A model generated the notes under the pieces. It ran no database searches. It had not been told where the DNA came from and saw only the letters and a list, made by a program, of their open reading frames with translations. This document shows positions 42,812 through 52,209 of a stretch of DNA of 64,000 nt, piece after piece (within the stretch, counting starts at the first letter, position 1; each line of letters begins with the position of its first letter). Origin of the DNA: Granulosicoccaceae bacterium. Lineage in GTDB: Bacteria; Pseudomonadota; Gammaproteobacteria; Granulosicoccales; Granulosicoccaceae. The stretch spans positions 62,001 to 126,000 of the forward strand of contig JAHDCO010000001.1 in assembly GCA_020629835.1 (NCBI GenBank), read 5' to 3'. The position numbers were made by a program, and so were the translations under genes.

Positions 42812-44602
42812 TTAGCGCTGCCATTGAATTTGAGGGGTCGTCAGAATCAAGAACAAGGTGTCTTGAACTAATTCGAAACGACCTTGCGAATTGGTCGGAT
42901 AACTGCTGGCGAAACGAAACAGGGTTTCGCGCATATCTGTGGGCATACCGCCAGCAAACAAGTGCAGGTTGTACCAATCCAGCAACGCGTTACGATTGCC
43001 TGCAATATCAACCAGTGGCGCAAGATTAATAATCGTGACGCGTGGGTTATCGTCACTTAGATTTGAGCGGTTGTTAAAGCGATACACCTGGTGGTGCCAA
43101 TTGTTGTGCGTGGCGGCCAGGTTGGCTTCTGACATGATCTGCATTTCCGGAGAGGTCAATGTGGCACCCGCACTCAACGGGTTGTCGGGTAAGTAGAAGT
43201 TAAACACCGACTTCGACCGCAGTACCGCTTGTCCGGTCATGGAATCCAATTGCTCCATAGGGTAATCGGCTGTTGCGTGTACGCCGCCAGCAGAAGGGCC
43301 AGGGGTGGCATCCAGTGCACGCCACAGCTGTGACCATCGCATAACCGGTTCTTTTAGTTTGCCAAAATTGGTTAGGGTTAAATGTCCGTTGCGCGCTTCT
43401 TCATCGGTGAGCACCGCGGTAATAACGGCCTGTAGATCCCCACGTACGCCACTGCCATTGTTAACAAACGCCTGCGCAACACGTTCGACGTATTCGGGCG
43501 TTGGGTTGCTGGTAGTGAAGCGCTGTATGAAATGTTTGGCGATAAATGGCGGCACGTTGGGATGCTGAAACAAGTTATCCAGTGCCAGGCTAATATCTTC
43601 CTGCGCACTCAGGCCAGCGGGAGCAACCGTACCGCGCAGAAGATTCTTTGCCCCTTTATCGTGGAAGTTTTCATTTGCCACCATCCGACCTTCATAGGCG
43701 GCGTTGGTCAGGTTGTTGTCTGTCCATGAGCGTACATTCGGGTAATTCCAACCGGTAAAAACTCGAGCAAACTCTTCCACATCGTTTTGCGTGTATGTGG
43801 GTTTTGGGTTTCCAATGGGAATCGCTTCACCGCGCATGTTAAGTTCAAATAAACCCAGCGTGAATAGCTGCATGACTTCACGTGCGTAGTTTTCATCGGG
43901 CCGAATGTTTTTCTCAACGTTCGCTTTTTCATTACGGACCATACTGAGGTATACACCCATAGCGGGGTGTAAGGTCACATCCTCTAACAAGGTTCGAAAA
44001 TTACCCAGCGAACCACGCGCCAGCATGTCGTAGTAATCGGTAACCCCGTACTGTGCATTGCCTAATGCGTAATCGACATCGGATATGACGAACAGTTGGC
44101 TTAGTGCAAACGCCATGCGCTGACGTAACTGATCGGGTTCGTCCATCACGTTATTCCACCAGCCGTGATGACGTGGGCCGCGTAAGCTTCCATTACTGTT
44201 TTCTTCGGTGTAGTCCTTGGTTGTGGATACCGGTAAGCTCGCCTGCCAGTTTATCCACGCTTCTATCGATCCATAGCGACGAAACTCAGCAATGGTATCG
44301 GCGCTGGGACCGAAGGTGGCTTGAGTCAGAAAGCGTGCTGCGGCCACATCAGCCGGGTTTAAGTTACCGGCATTAAAGTCCCCGGTGTCGGGCGCCGCTG
44401 CTGGTGTTTCCGGGCCTGCGTCGGGGTCAACGTTTGAAGGTGGTGTAACGATAGGGCTGCCCGGCTGGCCACCGCCATTGTCAATGGCACCGTTTGATGC
44501 ATTGTCCCCCACCACAACGGTGTCACCACAGGCGGTCATGGCTACGGTCAGTACCAGTAGCAAAAGCCAGTTTGGTGTGTTTTTTAAGCGCATGATGCTC
44601 AT
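42812..44602 (-). CDS. DUF1800 family lipoprotein
   Basis: This 596-residue protein is almost always paired with DUF1501 proteins. The leader ends in a lipobox (VLTVAMTAC), so it should be a lipoprotein. A Gly/Pro-rich linker (about residues 35-80) precedes the DUF1800 core: AARFLTQATFGPSADTIAEF, MAFALSQLFVIS, YYDMLARGSLGNFRTLLEDV, DENYAREVMQLFTLGLFELN, ARVFTGWNY and PPFIAKHFIQRFTTSNP. Function is unknown; the pair is often linked to extracellular polymer use or surface assembly, without proof. It is the first gene of the two-gene unit. Confidence 0.9.
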   Translation of the reverse strand: MSIMRLKNTPNWLLLLVLTVAMTACGDTVVVGDNASNGAIDNGGGQPGSPIVTPPSNVDPDAGPETPAAAPDTGDFNAGNLNPADVAAARFLTQATFGPSADTIAEFRRYGSIEAWINWQASLPVSTTKDYTEENSNGSLRGPRHHGWWNNVMDEPDQLRQRMAFALSQLFVISDVDYALGNAQYGVTDYYDMLARGSLGNFRTLLEDVTLHPAMGVYLSMVRNEKANVEKNIRPDENYAREVMQLFTLGLFELNMRGEAIPIGNPKPTYTQNDVEEFARVFTGWNYPNVRSWTDNNLTNAAYEGRMVANENFHDKGAKNLLRGTVAPAGLSAQEDISLALDNLFQHPNVPPFIAKHFIQRFTTSNPTPEYVERVAQAFVNNGSGVRGDLQAVITAVLTDEEARNGHLTLTNFGKLKEPVMRWSQLWRALDATPGPSAGGVHATADYPMEQLDSMTGQAVLRSKSVFNFYLPDNPLSAGATLTSPEMQIMSEANLAATHNNWHHQVYRFNNRSNLSDDNPRVTIINLAPLVDIAGNRNALLDWYNLHLFAGGMPTDMRETLFRFASSYPTNSQGRFELVQDTLFLILTTPQIQWQR

Positions 44603-44726
44603 CGGTTTGTCGGTGGCATCACGCTAACAGAAGTGCTTTGTAAGGTCGTGTTACGTTGCGCAAATTTGCATTTGATACGCTGCCGCAGGTGGGTAAAACA
44701 GGCCAGCTGTGATCCGATTCTCGAAA

Positions 44727-45653
44727 CTAGGTCACAACAACGCGTTGCTGTGTTTCGCGCCACGCCACATAGCCTCCCGCAGCAACGATAAACAAGACAC
44801 CGAGCCACGTTAACGCGTGTGGCCAATCACCGAAAATCCACCAGCCAAGCAATGTGGCTGCAATGATTTCAGAGTAGCCAAACGGGGCAAGTACCGAGGC
44901 GGGTGCTCGGCGCATTCCCATAACGACCAGGGTGTGGGCAATGGCAGCTAACAACCCAATGGCGAACAACCATGCCCATTCCACAGCGGTGGGTTGCTGC
45001 CAGGCCCAGCTGTTCGGAAAAAACTCTGCGAAGCCCAACAACACACTGAGAAACAGAGCGCCGCCTACTCCGGAAGCCATCTGCTGAATCGCCGGAGTAT
45101 CGACTAGGGCAAAAGCGCGTGTGACGGCCAGATAAATTGCGTAGAACAGGGCAGCCGCCAGTGGTAACAAATAGTAGAAAGAAAACTCCGCGCCGCCCGG
45201 GCGAATAATAATTAAGGCGCCAATAAAACCAACGACTACCGCCACCCGGCGGTGAGTGCCAATGGTCTCGCCCAAAAACCACGAGGAAAGTAGCGTCAGG
45301 ATCATCGGTTGCACAAAGAAGATAGCGATACATTCGGTTAATGGGAGATGTTGCAGCGCCCAAAAAAACAATAGTGTTGCGGTTGCTAACAACGCCCCTC
45401 GTACCATGTGCAACCCGAACCGATGGGTGTGCAAAGCGCGCAAACCGCCCGAACCTATCAGCAAGGTAAGCATCAGCACACTTTGAAACGCGAATCGCCC
45501 CCAGGTAATAACCAGAGGTGACAGCGAGTCACCGAGGTGCTTGGCTACTGCGTCCATGCCTGGGGCCATGAAGGTACCCAATGTCATAAAAATAATACCG
45601 TTGCGGTACGAGGCGCTCAGGCTATTCGCCTCTGGTGTTGTCATCTGCTTCAT
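44727..45653 (-). CDS. EamA/DMT-family transporter
   Basis: This 308-residue inner-membrane protein has ten hydrophobic segments in two EamA repeats, the drug/metabolite transporter layout. Clear signatures are the first-repeat ending CIAIFFVQPMILTLLSSWFLGE followed by GTHRRVAVVVGFIGALIIIRPG, and the second-repeat APFGYSEIIAATLLGWWIFG. Many members export amino acids or other small metabolites, but the substrate cannot be read here. It appears monocistronic, ahead of the ppk gene end on the same strand by 40 bp, though not clearly linked in function. Confidence 0.88.
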   Translation of the reverse strand: MKQMTTPEANSLSASYRNGIIFMTLGTFMAPGMDAVAKHLGDSLSPLVITWGRFAFQSVLMLTLLIGSGGLRALHTHRFGLHMVRGALLATATLLFFWALQHLPLTECIAIFFVQPMILTLLSSWFLGETIGTHRRVAVVVGFIGALIIIRPGGAEFSFYYLLPLAAALFYAIYLAVTRAFALVDTPAIQQMASGVGGALFLSVLLGFAEFFPNSWAWQQPTAVEWAWLFAIGLLAAIAHTLVVMGMRRAPASVLAPFGYSEIIAATLLGWWIFGDWPHALTWLGVLFIVAAGGYVAWRETQQRVVVT

Positions 45654-45693
45654 CGCTGGTTAGTGCCGACAACAGTTTACCAGCGACCATAGA

Positions 45694-47805
45694 TTAGTCG
45701 TCTTGTTCGTTGTGTGCCTGGTGCAGCTGGACCAAGCGTTTCTGGACGTTAAACGGTTCGTCTTCGCCTGGATTACGCCGAGCGTATTCACCACTGGGTA
45801 ATAGATCCCAACTGGAGCAGTTGTCGGCTAAGTACATATCCAAACACTCTCTTTTTACTCGTTCCAGCAACATGCCCTTGACTGGTATGGCAATCTCAAT
45901 ACGTTTAAAAAAGTTTCTGGGCATCCAATCCGCGCTACTGATGTACAGCGACTCTTTACCCTCGTTGTGAAAGTAGAAAACGCGTGAGTGCTCTAAAAAA
46001 CGGCCAAGCACTGAAATAACGCGAATGTTGTCAGATAAGCCAGGTACCTGAGGTACCAGCACGCAGATACCGCGTACGATTAAATCGATTTTCACACCCG
46101 TTTGTGAAGCGTTGTACAAAGCATTCACGACACCCGGGTCTACCAAAGAGTTCATTCGAGCGATGATATGGGCAGGCTTTCCGTTGCTTGCATTTTCGGT
46201 CTCCTGCGCAATCTGCGAGATGATGAACTTGTGCAACGTGAAAGGCGCTTGAATCAACCGATCCAGCGACATAACCTGTCCCAGCCCGGTGAGTTGTTGA
46301 AAGACCCGGTTTACATCGTCGGCTATATGATCATTATTTGTTAGCAGGCTGATGTCGGTATAAGTTCTGGCGGTTGTGGTGTGATAATTTCCGGTACCAA
46401 CGTGGGTATATCGTTTTAATCCATTTTTTTCACGTCGAACTACCAGCAACATTTTTGCGTGTGTTTTATAGCCCACTACGCCGTACACAACTTGAATCCC
46501 AGCCTCCTGCAGTTGGGTAGCCAGCGACACATTGGCTTCTTCATCAAAGCGCGCCAGCAATTCAATGACAACGGTTACGTCTTTGCCTCGACGTGAGGCT
46601 TCCATCAGGTGTTCAACGATGATGCTGTCTTGCCCGGTGCGATACAGCGTTTGTTTTATGGCCAGTACCTCGGGGTCTACCGAGGCTTGGCGCAGAAGTT
46701 CGGTAACGGCAAGGTAGGACTCGTAGGGGTGGTGTACCACCAGCGAAGACTGAGTAGCGAGGGTTTCAAAGATATTGCTTTCATCGCTCAGTTGACTGGA
46801 AATGGCCGGCCGGAACGCAGGGAACTTCAAATCGGGTCGGTCGATTTGATCGGGAATGGTAATTAAGCGGTTAAGGTTGACTGGACCGTCTACGCGGTAG
46901 ACTTCACTGTCCTGTAGCCTGAATTGTTTTTGTAAGTAACGAACGATACGTGGTGGGCAGGTGTCATCAATTTCTAATCGAACCGCTTGACCAAACGCAC
47001 GTTGCAGTAATTCACTTTCTATTGCGCGCTTCAGGTTAGCCACGTCTTCTTCGGACACATACAAATCACTGTTGCGGGTAACCTTGAACTGAAACGTGCC
47101 CTTCGGTTTCATGCCATAAAACAGTTCGTCGACATTGGCGTGAATCACCGACGACAGAAAAATAAAGCCATGTTCCACGCCACCCACGTCTTTTGGCACA
47201 GCAATAACACGCGGCAAAGATCGGGGCACTCGGAGCAGGGCGAAACTGGCCTCACGGCCAAATGCATCATTACCTTCAATTTCGATAATGAAGGTTAAGC
47301 TTTTGTTTGTCAGGCGCGGAAAAGGGTGCGAGGGGTCTAAACCCAAGGGACTTAACACGGGAGCGATCTCGCGCTCGAATAGCTGTGTAACCCACTTCTT
47401 CATCGGCTTTGACCAGCTAGAGCGGCGGAAGAAATGAATGTCTTCGTTTTGCAAGCGCGGGATGAGTGCGTCATTAAGCAATTCATACTGTCGCTTAACC
47501 ACCACGTTTGCTCGTTCAGTAATTAACGCCAATTCCTGAGACGGCGACAAGCCATCGACTCCAGCGCTTTCTACGCCGGCTTGTACTTTCTGACGAGTAC
47601 CAGCAACGCGGACTTCGAAAAATTCATCAAGGTTACTGGCGGAAATACATAGATACCGCATCCGTTCGAGTAGTGGTACAGAATCATCGGCGGCCAGCTC
47701 CAACACGCGTTCATTAAAACGCAAAAGCCCGAGCTCTCGATTGAACATACGCTGCCGAGGGTCTGGGTGACTGCTGGGTGGGGCTGTTATGGCGTCAGGT
47801 GTCAT
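45694..47805 (-). CDS. ppk1: Polyphosphate kinase 1
   Basis: This 703-residue membrane-associated enzyme reversibly makes polyphosphate from ATP. The N domain opens with FNRELGLLRFNERVLELAAD and RYLCISASNLDEFFEVRV. The phospholipase-D-like catalytic core contains VVIELLARFDEEANVSLATQ, the autophosphorylated-histidine region TKTHAK-type (GYKTHAKMLLVVRRE) and YTHVGTGNYHTTTARTYTD. The C-terminal domain carries YFHNEGKESLYISSADWMPR with the second His. Length and order are normal for Ppk1. It is divergent, with a 206-bp gap, from a DHH-family phosphoesterase gene that may act on polyphosphate. Confidence 0.96.
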   Translation of the reverse strand: MTPDAITAPPSSHPDPRQRMFNRELGLLRFNERVLELAADDSVPLLERMRYLCISASNLDEFFEVRVAGTRQKVQAGVESAGVDGLSPSQELALITERANVVVKRQYELLNDALIPRLQNEDIHFFRRSSWSKPMKKWVTQLFEREIAPVLSPLGLDPSHPFPRLTNKSLTFIIEIEGNDAFGREASFALLRVPRSLPRVIAVPKDVGGVEHGFIFLSSVIHANVDELFYGMKPKGTFQFKVTRNSDLYVSEEDVANLKRAIESELLQRAFGQAVRLEIDDTCPPRIVRYLQKQFRLQDSEVYRVDGPVNLNRLITIPDQIDRPDLKFPAFRPAISSQLSDESNIFETLATQSSLVVHHPYESYLAVTELLRQASVDPEVLAIKQTLYRTGQDSIIVEHLMEASRRGKDVTVVIELLARFDEEANVSLATQLQEAGIQVVYGVVGYKTHAKMLLVVRREKNGLKRYTHVGTGNYHTTTARTYTDISLLTNNDHIADDVNRVFQQLTGLGQVMSLDRLIQAPFTLHKFIISQIAQETENASNGKPAHIIARMNSLVDPGVVNALYNASQTGVKIDLIVRGICVLVPQVPGLSDNIRVISVLGRFLEHSRVFYFHNEGKESLYISSADWMPRNFFKRIEIAIPVKGMLLERVKRECLDMYLADNCSSWDLLPSGEYARRNPGEDEPFNVQKRLVQLHQAHNEQDD

Positions 47806-48011
47806 GAGTGAACCGCGTGGTATCTACAATGTGAGGCCTGTCACAATTCTAGCTGCTTTGGCAGGTGAGTTAGGTTAACAGTAAGCGCACGCATGGTTTG
47901 CACCAATCCTGCGTGATTGAGCTTGAAAAAAATCACTGATATTCGCTAAGGGCTTTGACGCCGCAGCCGCTAACGTTTCCGAGTTAAACAGAAGTTTACA
48001 GGCTAAAGGGT

Positions 48012-48962
48012 ATGAAGAAATTTCGGTTGGTTACTCGCAGTGACTTCGATGGTTTGGTGTGCGCCGTACTGTTAAAGCACCTGGACATGATTGATGACAT
48101 CAAGTTTGTGCATCCTAAAGATATGCAGGATGGCAAAGTTGAAATCACGAACGAAGACATCACGACAAACTTACCTTACGTTGAAACTGCCCATTTGGTA
48201 TTCGACCATCACGAATCAGAAGTGATGCGTAACGGATCAGGCCAGCGTAATTACGTTATCGATTCAGAAGCTGATTCTGCCGCTCGCATCGTGTGGAAAC
48301 ACTACGGTGGTCATGAAGCGTTCCCAGAAGCGTGGGACGACATGATGGTCGCGGTGGATAAAGCTGATTCAGCGCAATTCAGTATGGAAGAGGTGTTAGA
48401 GCCCAAAGACTGGGAGCTACTCAATATGCTGATGGATTCGCGTACTGGGCTGGGGCGATTCCGTGAGTTTCGGATTTCGAACTATGAACTGATGATGCAG
48501 CTTATCGATTACTGTCGTGATCACACCATTGAAGAGATCCTGGCGTTACCTGATGTGGTTGAGCGAGTGGAGTTGTATGAAGCGCATAAAGCGGATTTCC
48601 ATGAGCAGCTGAAGAACTGTTCAACGGTCTACGGCAACCTGGTTGTGCTGGACCTTCGTGACCAGGAAGTCATTCACCCGGGTAGCCGCTTTGCGATTTA
48701 CGCGATGTTTCCTCAGTGCAATATATCGATTCACCAAATGTGGGGCCTGCGTAAAGAGAACACCGTGTTTGCAACAGGTAAGTCGATCTTTGATCGCAGC
48801 AGCACCACGAATGTAGGTGAACTGATGTTGTCTTATGGTGGGGGTGGCCACATCGCGGCCGGTACTTGTCAGGTGAGTAATGATCTGGCAGACAGTACGC
48901 TCAAAGAGTTGGTTGCCAAGATCAATGCAGATGAGGCCCAGGCCTTAAAGAAGGCCAGCTAA
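48012..48962 (+). CDS. DHH-family phosphoesterase
   Basis: This 316-residue cytoplasmic enzyme belongs to the DHH/DHHA1 superfamily. The Mn-binding motifs are RSDFDGLVCA near the N terminus and the DHH signature in LVFDHHESEVM (about residues 67-70). SEADSAARIVWKHYGG follows, and the glycine-rich DHHA1 site near the end is SYGGGGHIAAGTCQV. Members include exopolyphosphatase (PPX1-like), nanoRNase and cyclic-dinucleotide phosphodiesterase. Because the gene faces ppk1, a role in polyphosphate turnover is plausible but unproven. A strong hairpin follows the stop codon. Confidence 0.85.
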   Translation: MKKFRLVTRSDFDGLVCAVLLKHLDMIDDIKFVHPKDMQDGKVEITNEDITTNLPYVETAHLVFDHHESEVMRNGSGQRNYVIDSEADSAARIVWKHYGGHEAFPEAWDDMMVAVDKADSAQFSMEEVLEPKDWELLNMLMDSRTGLGRFREFRISNYELMMQLIDYCRDHTIEEILALPDVVERVELYEAHKADFHEQLKNCSTVYGNLVVLDLRDQEVIHPGSRFAIYAMFPQCNISIHQMWGLRKENTVFATGKSIFDRSSTTNVGELMLSYGGGGHIAAGTCQVSNDLADSTLKELVAKINADEAQALKKAS

Positions 48963-48981
48963 CAGCAGCCTACGGAACAAC

Positions 48982-49012
48982 AGGCTGTGGTGGTGTCCCC
49001 GCTACAGCCTGA
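48982..49012 (+). terminator. Hairpin after DHH phosphoesterase gene
   Basis: CAGGCTGT (48982-48989) pairs with ACAGCCTG (49005-49012), with an inner GTGG/CCGC extension. No long T-run follows. It lies 20 nt after the stop codon. Confidence 0.6.
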
Positions 49013-49108
49013 CTATCTATTTGCAGTAACGAGTTATTTCACGCTCGAACCCTAACGATCCCCCGCCTTAATGGTATTGTTCCGTAACGACTTTCGCGGA
49101 GCAGACTC

Positions 49109-51184
49109 ATTGCCTCTAGAAACCCATCTTCGCTGACACGAACCGTTTGCCCGCACGACTGCCCCAGTGTGTGTGCGCTGGATGTAGAAGTTCTCAGCGA
49201 TCAGCGCATTGGCCGTGTTTATGGCGCAAAAGATCATGACTACACCGACGGTGTTATTTGCGCGAAAGTCTCACGTTATAAAGAACGCGTACATCACGCT
49301 GATCGATTGACGCAGCCGCTGCTGCGTGTAAACCCCAAAACAGACGCTGAACCGCACTTTGAAACCGTAAGTTGGGACAAAGCACTGGATGTCATCGTGC
49401 AACGGTTTACTGATTTGGCAAGCACGCACGGCACCGAATCCATCTGGCCTTATCACTACGCCGGCACCATGGGGCTTGTACAGCGGGACGGGTTGGATCG
49501 TTTTCGCCACGCTTACCGCACCACCAAACAAAAGTGCACCATCTGCACGGCGCTGGCAGACGCCGGATTCGAGGCGGGCCATGGCACGAAACGGGGGGCT
49601 GATCCCAGGCGAATGCAGCAAAGCGATTTGATTGTTGTGTGGGGTGGTAACCCGGTCAATACCCAAGTGAATGTCATGAACCACATTGCTAAAGCTAGGC
49701 GGCAGCGCAACGCTCGCCTGGTGGTTGTGGATCCGTACCGAACTCGAACAGCGGAGAAAGCTGACTTGCATCTGTGCTTGAAACCCGGCACGGATGGCGC
49801 TCTCGCGTGTGCGGTTATGCACGTGTTGTTTCGCGATGATTATGCGGACCGAGCGTATTTGGAAAAGTACACAAAGGATTCTGATGCTCTGGAAGAACAC
49901 CTGCGGTCGCGGGGGCCAGACTGGGCCGCTCGTATCACCGGTTTATCGACCGTAGAAATTGAACAGTTCGCCCAGTGGTATGGGGAAACCGCCAACAGCT
50001 TTATTCGATTAGGGTACGGATTTTCCCGCTCTCGCAATGGCGCGGTGAACATGCACGCGGCCAGTTGTTTGCCGGCTATAACGGGGGCCTGGCAGCACCC
50101 GGGTGGTGGCGCACTCTACGGGCAATCGAGTATCTATCACCTGGATAAAACCGTGATTGAAGGTAAGGACGTTAATGACCCGAACATCCGCACCATCGAT
50201 ATGTCAAGAATTGGCCCCGCACTTAACGGCTGTGAAGAGGATTTACAGGGTGGCCCGCCAATTAAAGCGTTGTTAATTCAAAACACAAATCCTGCCGTGG
50301 TTGCCCCACAAAGCGCAGATGTTAAAAAGGGTTTGCTAAGAGAAGATTTGTTCACGGTAGTGCATGAACAATTTATGACTGATACAGCAAAGCTTGCCGA
50401 TGTGGTTTTACCGGCAACCATGTTCCTGGAACACGATGATATCTATACCGCTAGTGGTCATACGCACTTGCAAATTGGTCGTAAACTCATCGACGCGCCA
50501 GGTGAATGTCGCAGCAACCACTGGTTGTTACAACAACTTGCCAAGCGCCTTGGATTGAATCACCCGGGTTTTGAGTTATCCGAATGGGAACTCATTGATG
50601 ATTTACTGGAACGCTCTGGTTGGCCAGATGCGCAGACGGTGCACGAGCAGGGGGGCATTGATTGTGCTCAGTCATTTGAAGACATGAATCATCTCAATGG
50701 TTTTGGTACACCCGATAAGCGTTTTCATTTTTCTCCCGACTGGGCTGCCATTGGGCCAAACAGTGCGGGTATGCCTAAATTGCCCGATCATTGGGAAGTG
50801 ATTGACGCGGCAACCGAGGAGTGTCCGTTGCGATTGGTTGCGGCTCCGGCGCGTCAGTTCTTAAATACCAGTTTTACAGAAACCGCCACATCGAAAAAAA
50901 TGGAGAAACAGCCGCTTGCCTGGATGCACCCGGATGATATGACCACTTACCAAGTGGTGGACAATGATTGGGTTGCTTTGGGTAACCAACACGGTGAAGT
51001 CATTCTTAAAGCTCAGGCTTTCACTGGCGTGCAAGTGGGTACCGTGATTGTGGAGAGTATTTGGCCGGATGAGCACTTTAAAGGCGGGGCAGGCATAAAT
51101 ACGCTGGTCTCTGCCGATGCAGGACAACCTAATGGTGGTGCGGTTTTCCATGACACCGCTATTTGGGCGCGACCTTATTCGTGA
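49109..51184 (+). CDS. Molybdopterin oxidoreductase, DMSO-reductase superfamily, apparent ATT start
   Basis: This is a cytoplasmic bis-MGD oxidoreductase of about 691 residues with no Tat leader. The N-terminal [4Fe-4S] ligands are TVCPHDCPSVCALD plus VICAKV, giving Cys14, 18, 22 and 51 when translation starts at ATT 49109. The first ordinary start codon (GTG 49169) would cut off the first two cysteines and leave only the last two. GGAG lies 7 nt before that ATT. Other motifs are the Mo-domain CTICTALADAGFEAGHG, LIVVWGGNPVNTQVNVMN, LVVVDPYRTRTAEKADLHL, ADVVLPATMFLEHDD and the C-terminal molydopterin-binding domain from about residue 570. The substrate is unknown; relatives are often annotated as formate-dehydrogenase-like or BisC-like. 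The stop overlaps the next gene. Confidence 0.85.
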   Translation: MASRNPSSLTRTVCPHDCPSVCALDVEVLSDQRIGRVYGAKDHDYTDGVICAKVSRYKERVHHADRLTQPLLRVNPKTDAEPHFETVSWDKALDVIVQRFTDLASTHGTESIWPYHYAGTMGLVQRDGLDRFRHAYRTTKQKCTICTALADAGFEAGHGTKRGADPRRMQQSDLIVVWGGNPVNTQVNVMNHIAKARRQRNARLVVVDPYRTRTAEKADLHLCLKPGTDGALACAVMHVLFRDDYADRAYLEKYTKDSDALEEHLRSRGPDWAARITGLSTVEIEQFAQWYGETANSFIRLGYGFSRSRNGAVNMHAASCLPAITGAWQHPGGGALYGQSSIYHLDKTVIEGKDVNDPNIRTIDMSRIGPALNGCEEDLQGGPPIKALLIQNTNPAVVAPQSADVKKGLLREDLFTVVHEQFMTDTAKLADVVLPATMFLEHDDIYTASGHTHLQIGRKLIDAPGECRSNHWLLQQLAKRLGLNHPGFELSEWELIDDLLERSGWPDAQTVHEQGGIDCAQSFEDMNHLNGFGTPDKRFHFSPDWAAIGPNSAGMPKLPDHWEVIDAATEECPLRLVAAPARQFLNTSFTETATSKKMEKQPLAWMHPDDMTTYQVVDNDWVALGNQHGEVILKAQAFTGVQVGTVIVESIWPDEHFKGGAGINTLVSADAGQPNGGAVFHDTAIWARPYS

Positions 51185-52194
51185 AAAGTCTGTGGCCTCT
51201 GATTTGGGTTTTATGCCTATCGTATCTGACGCACCTCGGCGCATCACCGGATTGGCGTGCACCGGAGGTTATCCAAACCTTCGTAAGCGCCAACGAGTGG
51301 TATGACAACTCACAATGGAATACTGAACCCGAAGGCGCTCGGCTGGCTGAGGGACCGGATCGTTCGGTGTACCTGGTAGGGCCGAGTAATCGTTGGTTAC
51401 ATGCAAAGCGTTCTTTTGCGTTAACTGAGGCAGATCGACTCATTCGTTTGCAAGCCACACTTCGTTCGATCACACCTCCGCTGCAGCGGGTGACGCCGTT
51501 TCCGAGGCCTGTCTTACATGTTCATATAGAACAAGCAACCGAACCGTATCCTTTAGTCGAACACCCGATGTTTTTTCAATCCAAAGTGGTGTTGGATAAA
51601 ATTGTAGAGCTGGATTCCAGTGCAACATCCATGGAGCTTGCGTTAATTGCATCCCCAGGTTCGCATTGGCGCCTATCCGACGTCATCGTGACCTCTGTGG
51701 TTGCCAATGATCGGTATCAGATCGGGTTATGGGTGTTAGCCTTGCTCTGGTTACTGACCTTGCTTGCTGGCGTTTACTTTGCGTGGCAACGGGCAAAATT
51801 GCCTACGGTGGTCGTTGGTGTTGTATTCAGTACCGTGCTGGTGGGTGTGTTGTCATCGCGAACGCAAGTGATCGAAAGTTTTGGAGTAATCAGCCGTGGT
51901 ATGCAAACCATTGGCACGGACTTAAACACCGGGCACCTCACGCTGTTCATGCAGATCGGGCATGTCTCGTTATTTACTGCGTTAACGTTTAGTGCGTTGC
52001 TATTTCATACCCACTGGCGCTTTACGTTTAAGCAAGTGTTGCTGTGGCTTGTTGCACTGGCTATCGCCACCGAAGCGTTACAACGGCACGTGATAGGCCG
52101 CAATCCGGATATTCAGGATTTTATGTTCGATATCGTTGGCATCGGGTTGGGTGTTGTATTTTATTTTGTGGTTCAGCGCTTTGTGCCTCGGTAG
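51181..52194 (+). CDS. VanZ-like membrane protein
   Basis: This 337-residue protein has a signal anchor (MKSLWPLIWVLCLSYLTHLG), a beta-rich periplasmic domain (about 25-180) and a C-terminal multi-helix VanZ-like region (about 185-335). The VanZ signature is HVSLFTALTFSALLF and EALQRHVIGRNPDIQDFMFD followed by IVGIGLGVVFYF. GTG 51181 is preferred to TTG 51163 because it forms the 4-bp GTGA overlap with the stop of the upstream oxidoreductase. VanZ is linked to glycopeptide tolerance in Gram-positives, but most proteobacterial relatives have no known role. The overlap implies co-translation with the Mo enzyme. Confidence 0.8.
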   Translation: MKSLWPLIWVLCLSYLTHLGASPDWRAPEVIQTFVSANEWYDNSQWNTEPEGARLAEGPDRSVYLVGPSNRWLHAKRSFALTEADRLIRLQATLRSITPPLQRVTPFPRPVLHVHIEQATEPYPLVEHPMFFQSKVVLDKIVELDSSATSMELALIASPGSHWRLSDVIVTSVVANDRYQIGLWVLALLWLLTLLAGVYFAWQRAKLPTVVVGVVFSTVLVGVLSSRTQVIESFGVISRGMQTIGTDLNTGHLTLFMQIGHVSLFTALTFSALLFHTHWRFTFKQVLLWLVALAIATEALQRHVIGRNPDIQDFMFDIVGIGLGVVFYFVVQRFVPR

Positions 52195-52209
52195 TGTGAG
52201 CACTCGCCC

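Noticed and set aside
51163-52194. TTG 51163 as the start of the VanZ-like gene
   Set aside because: GTG 51181 gives a cleaner signal anchor and the typical 4-bp overlap with the upstream stop codon.
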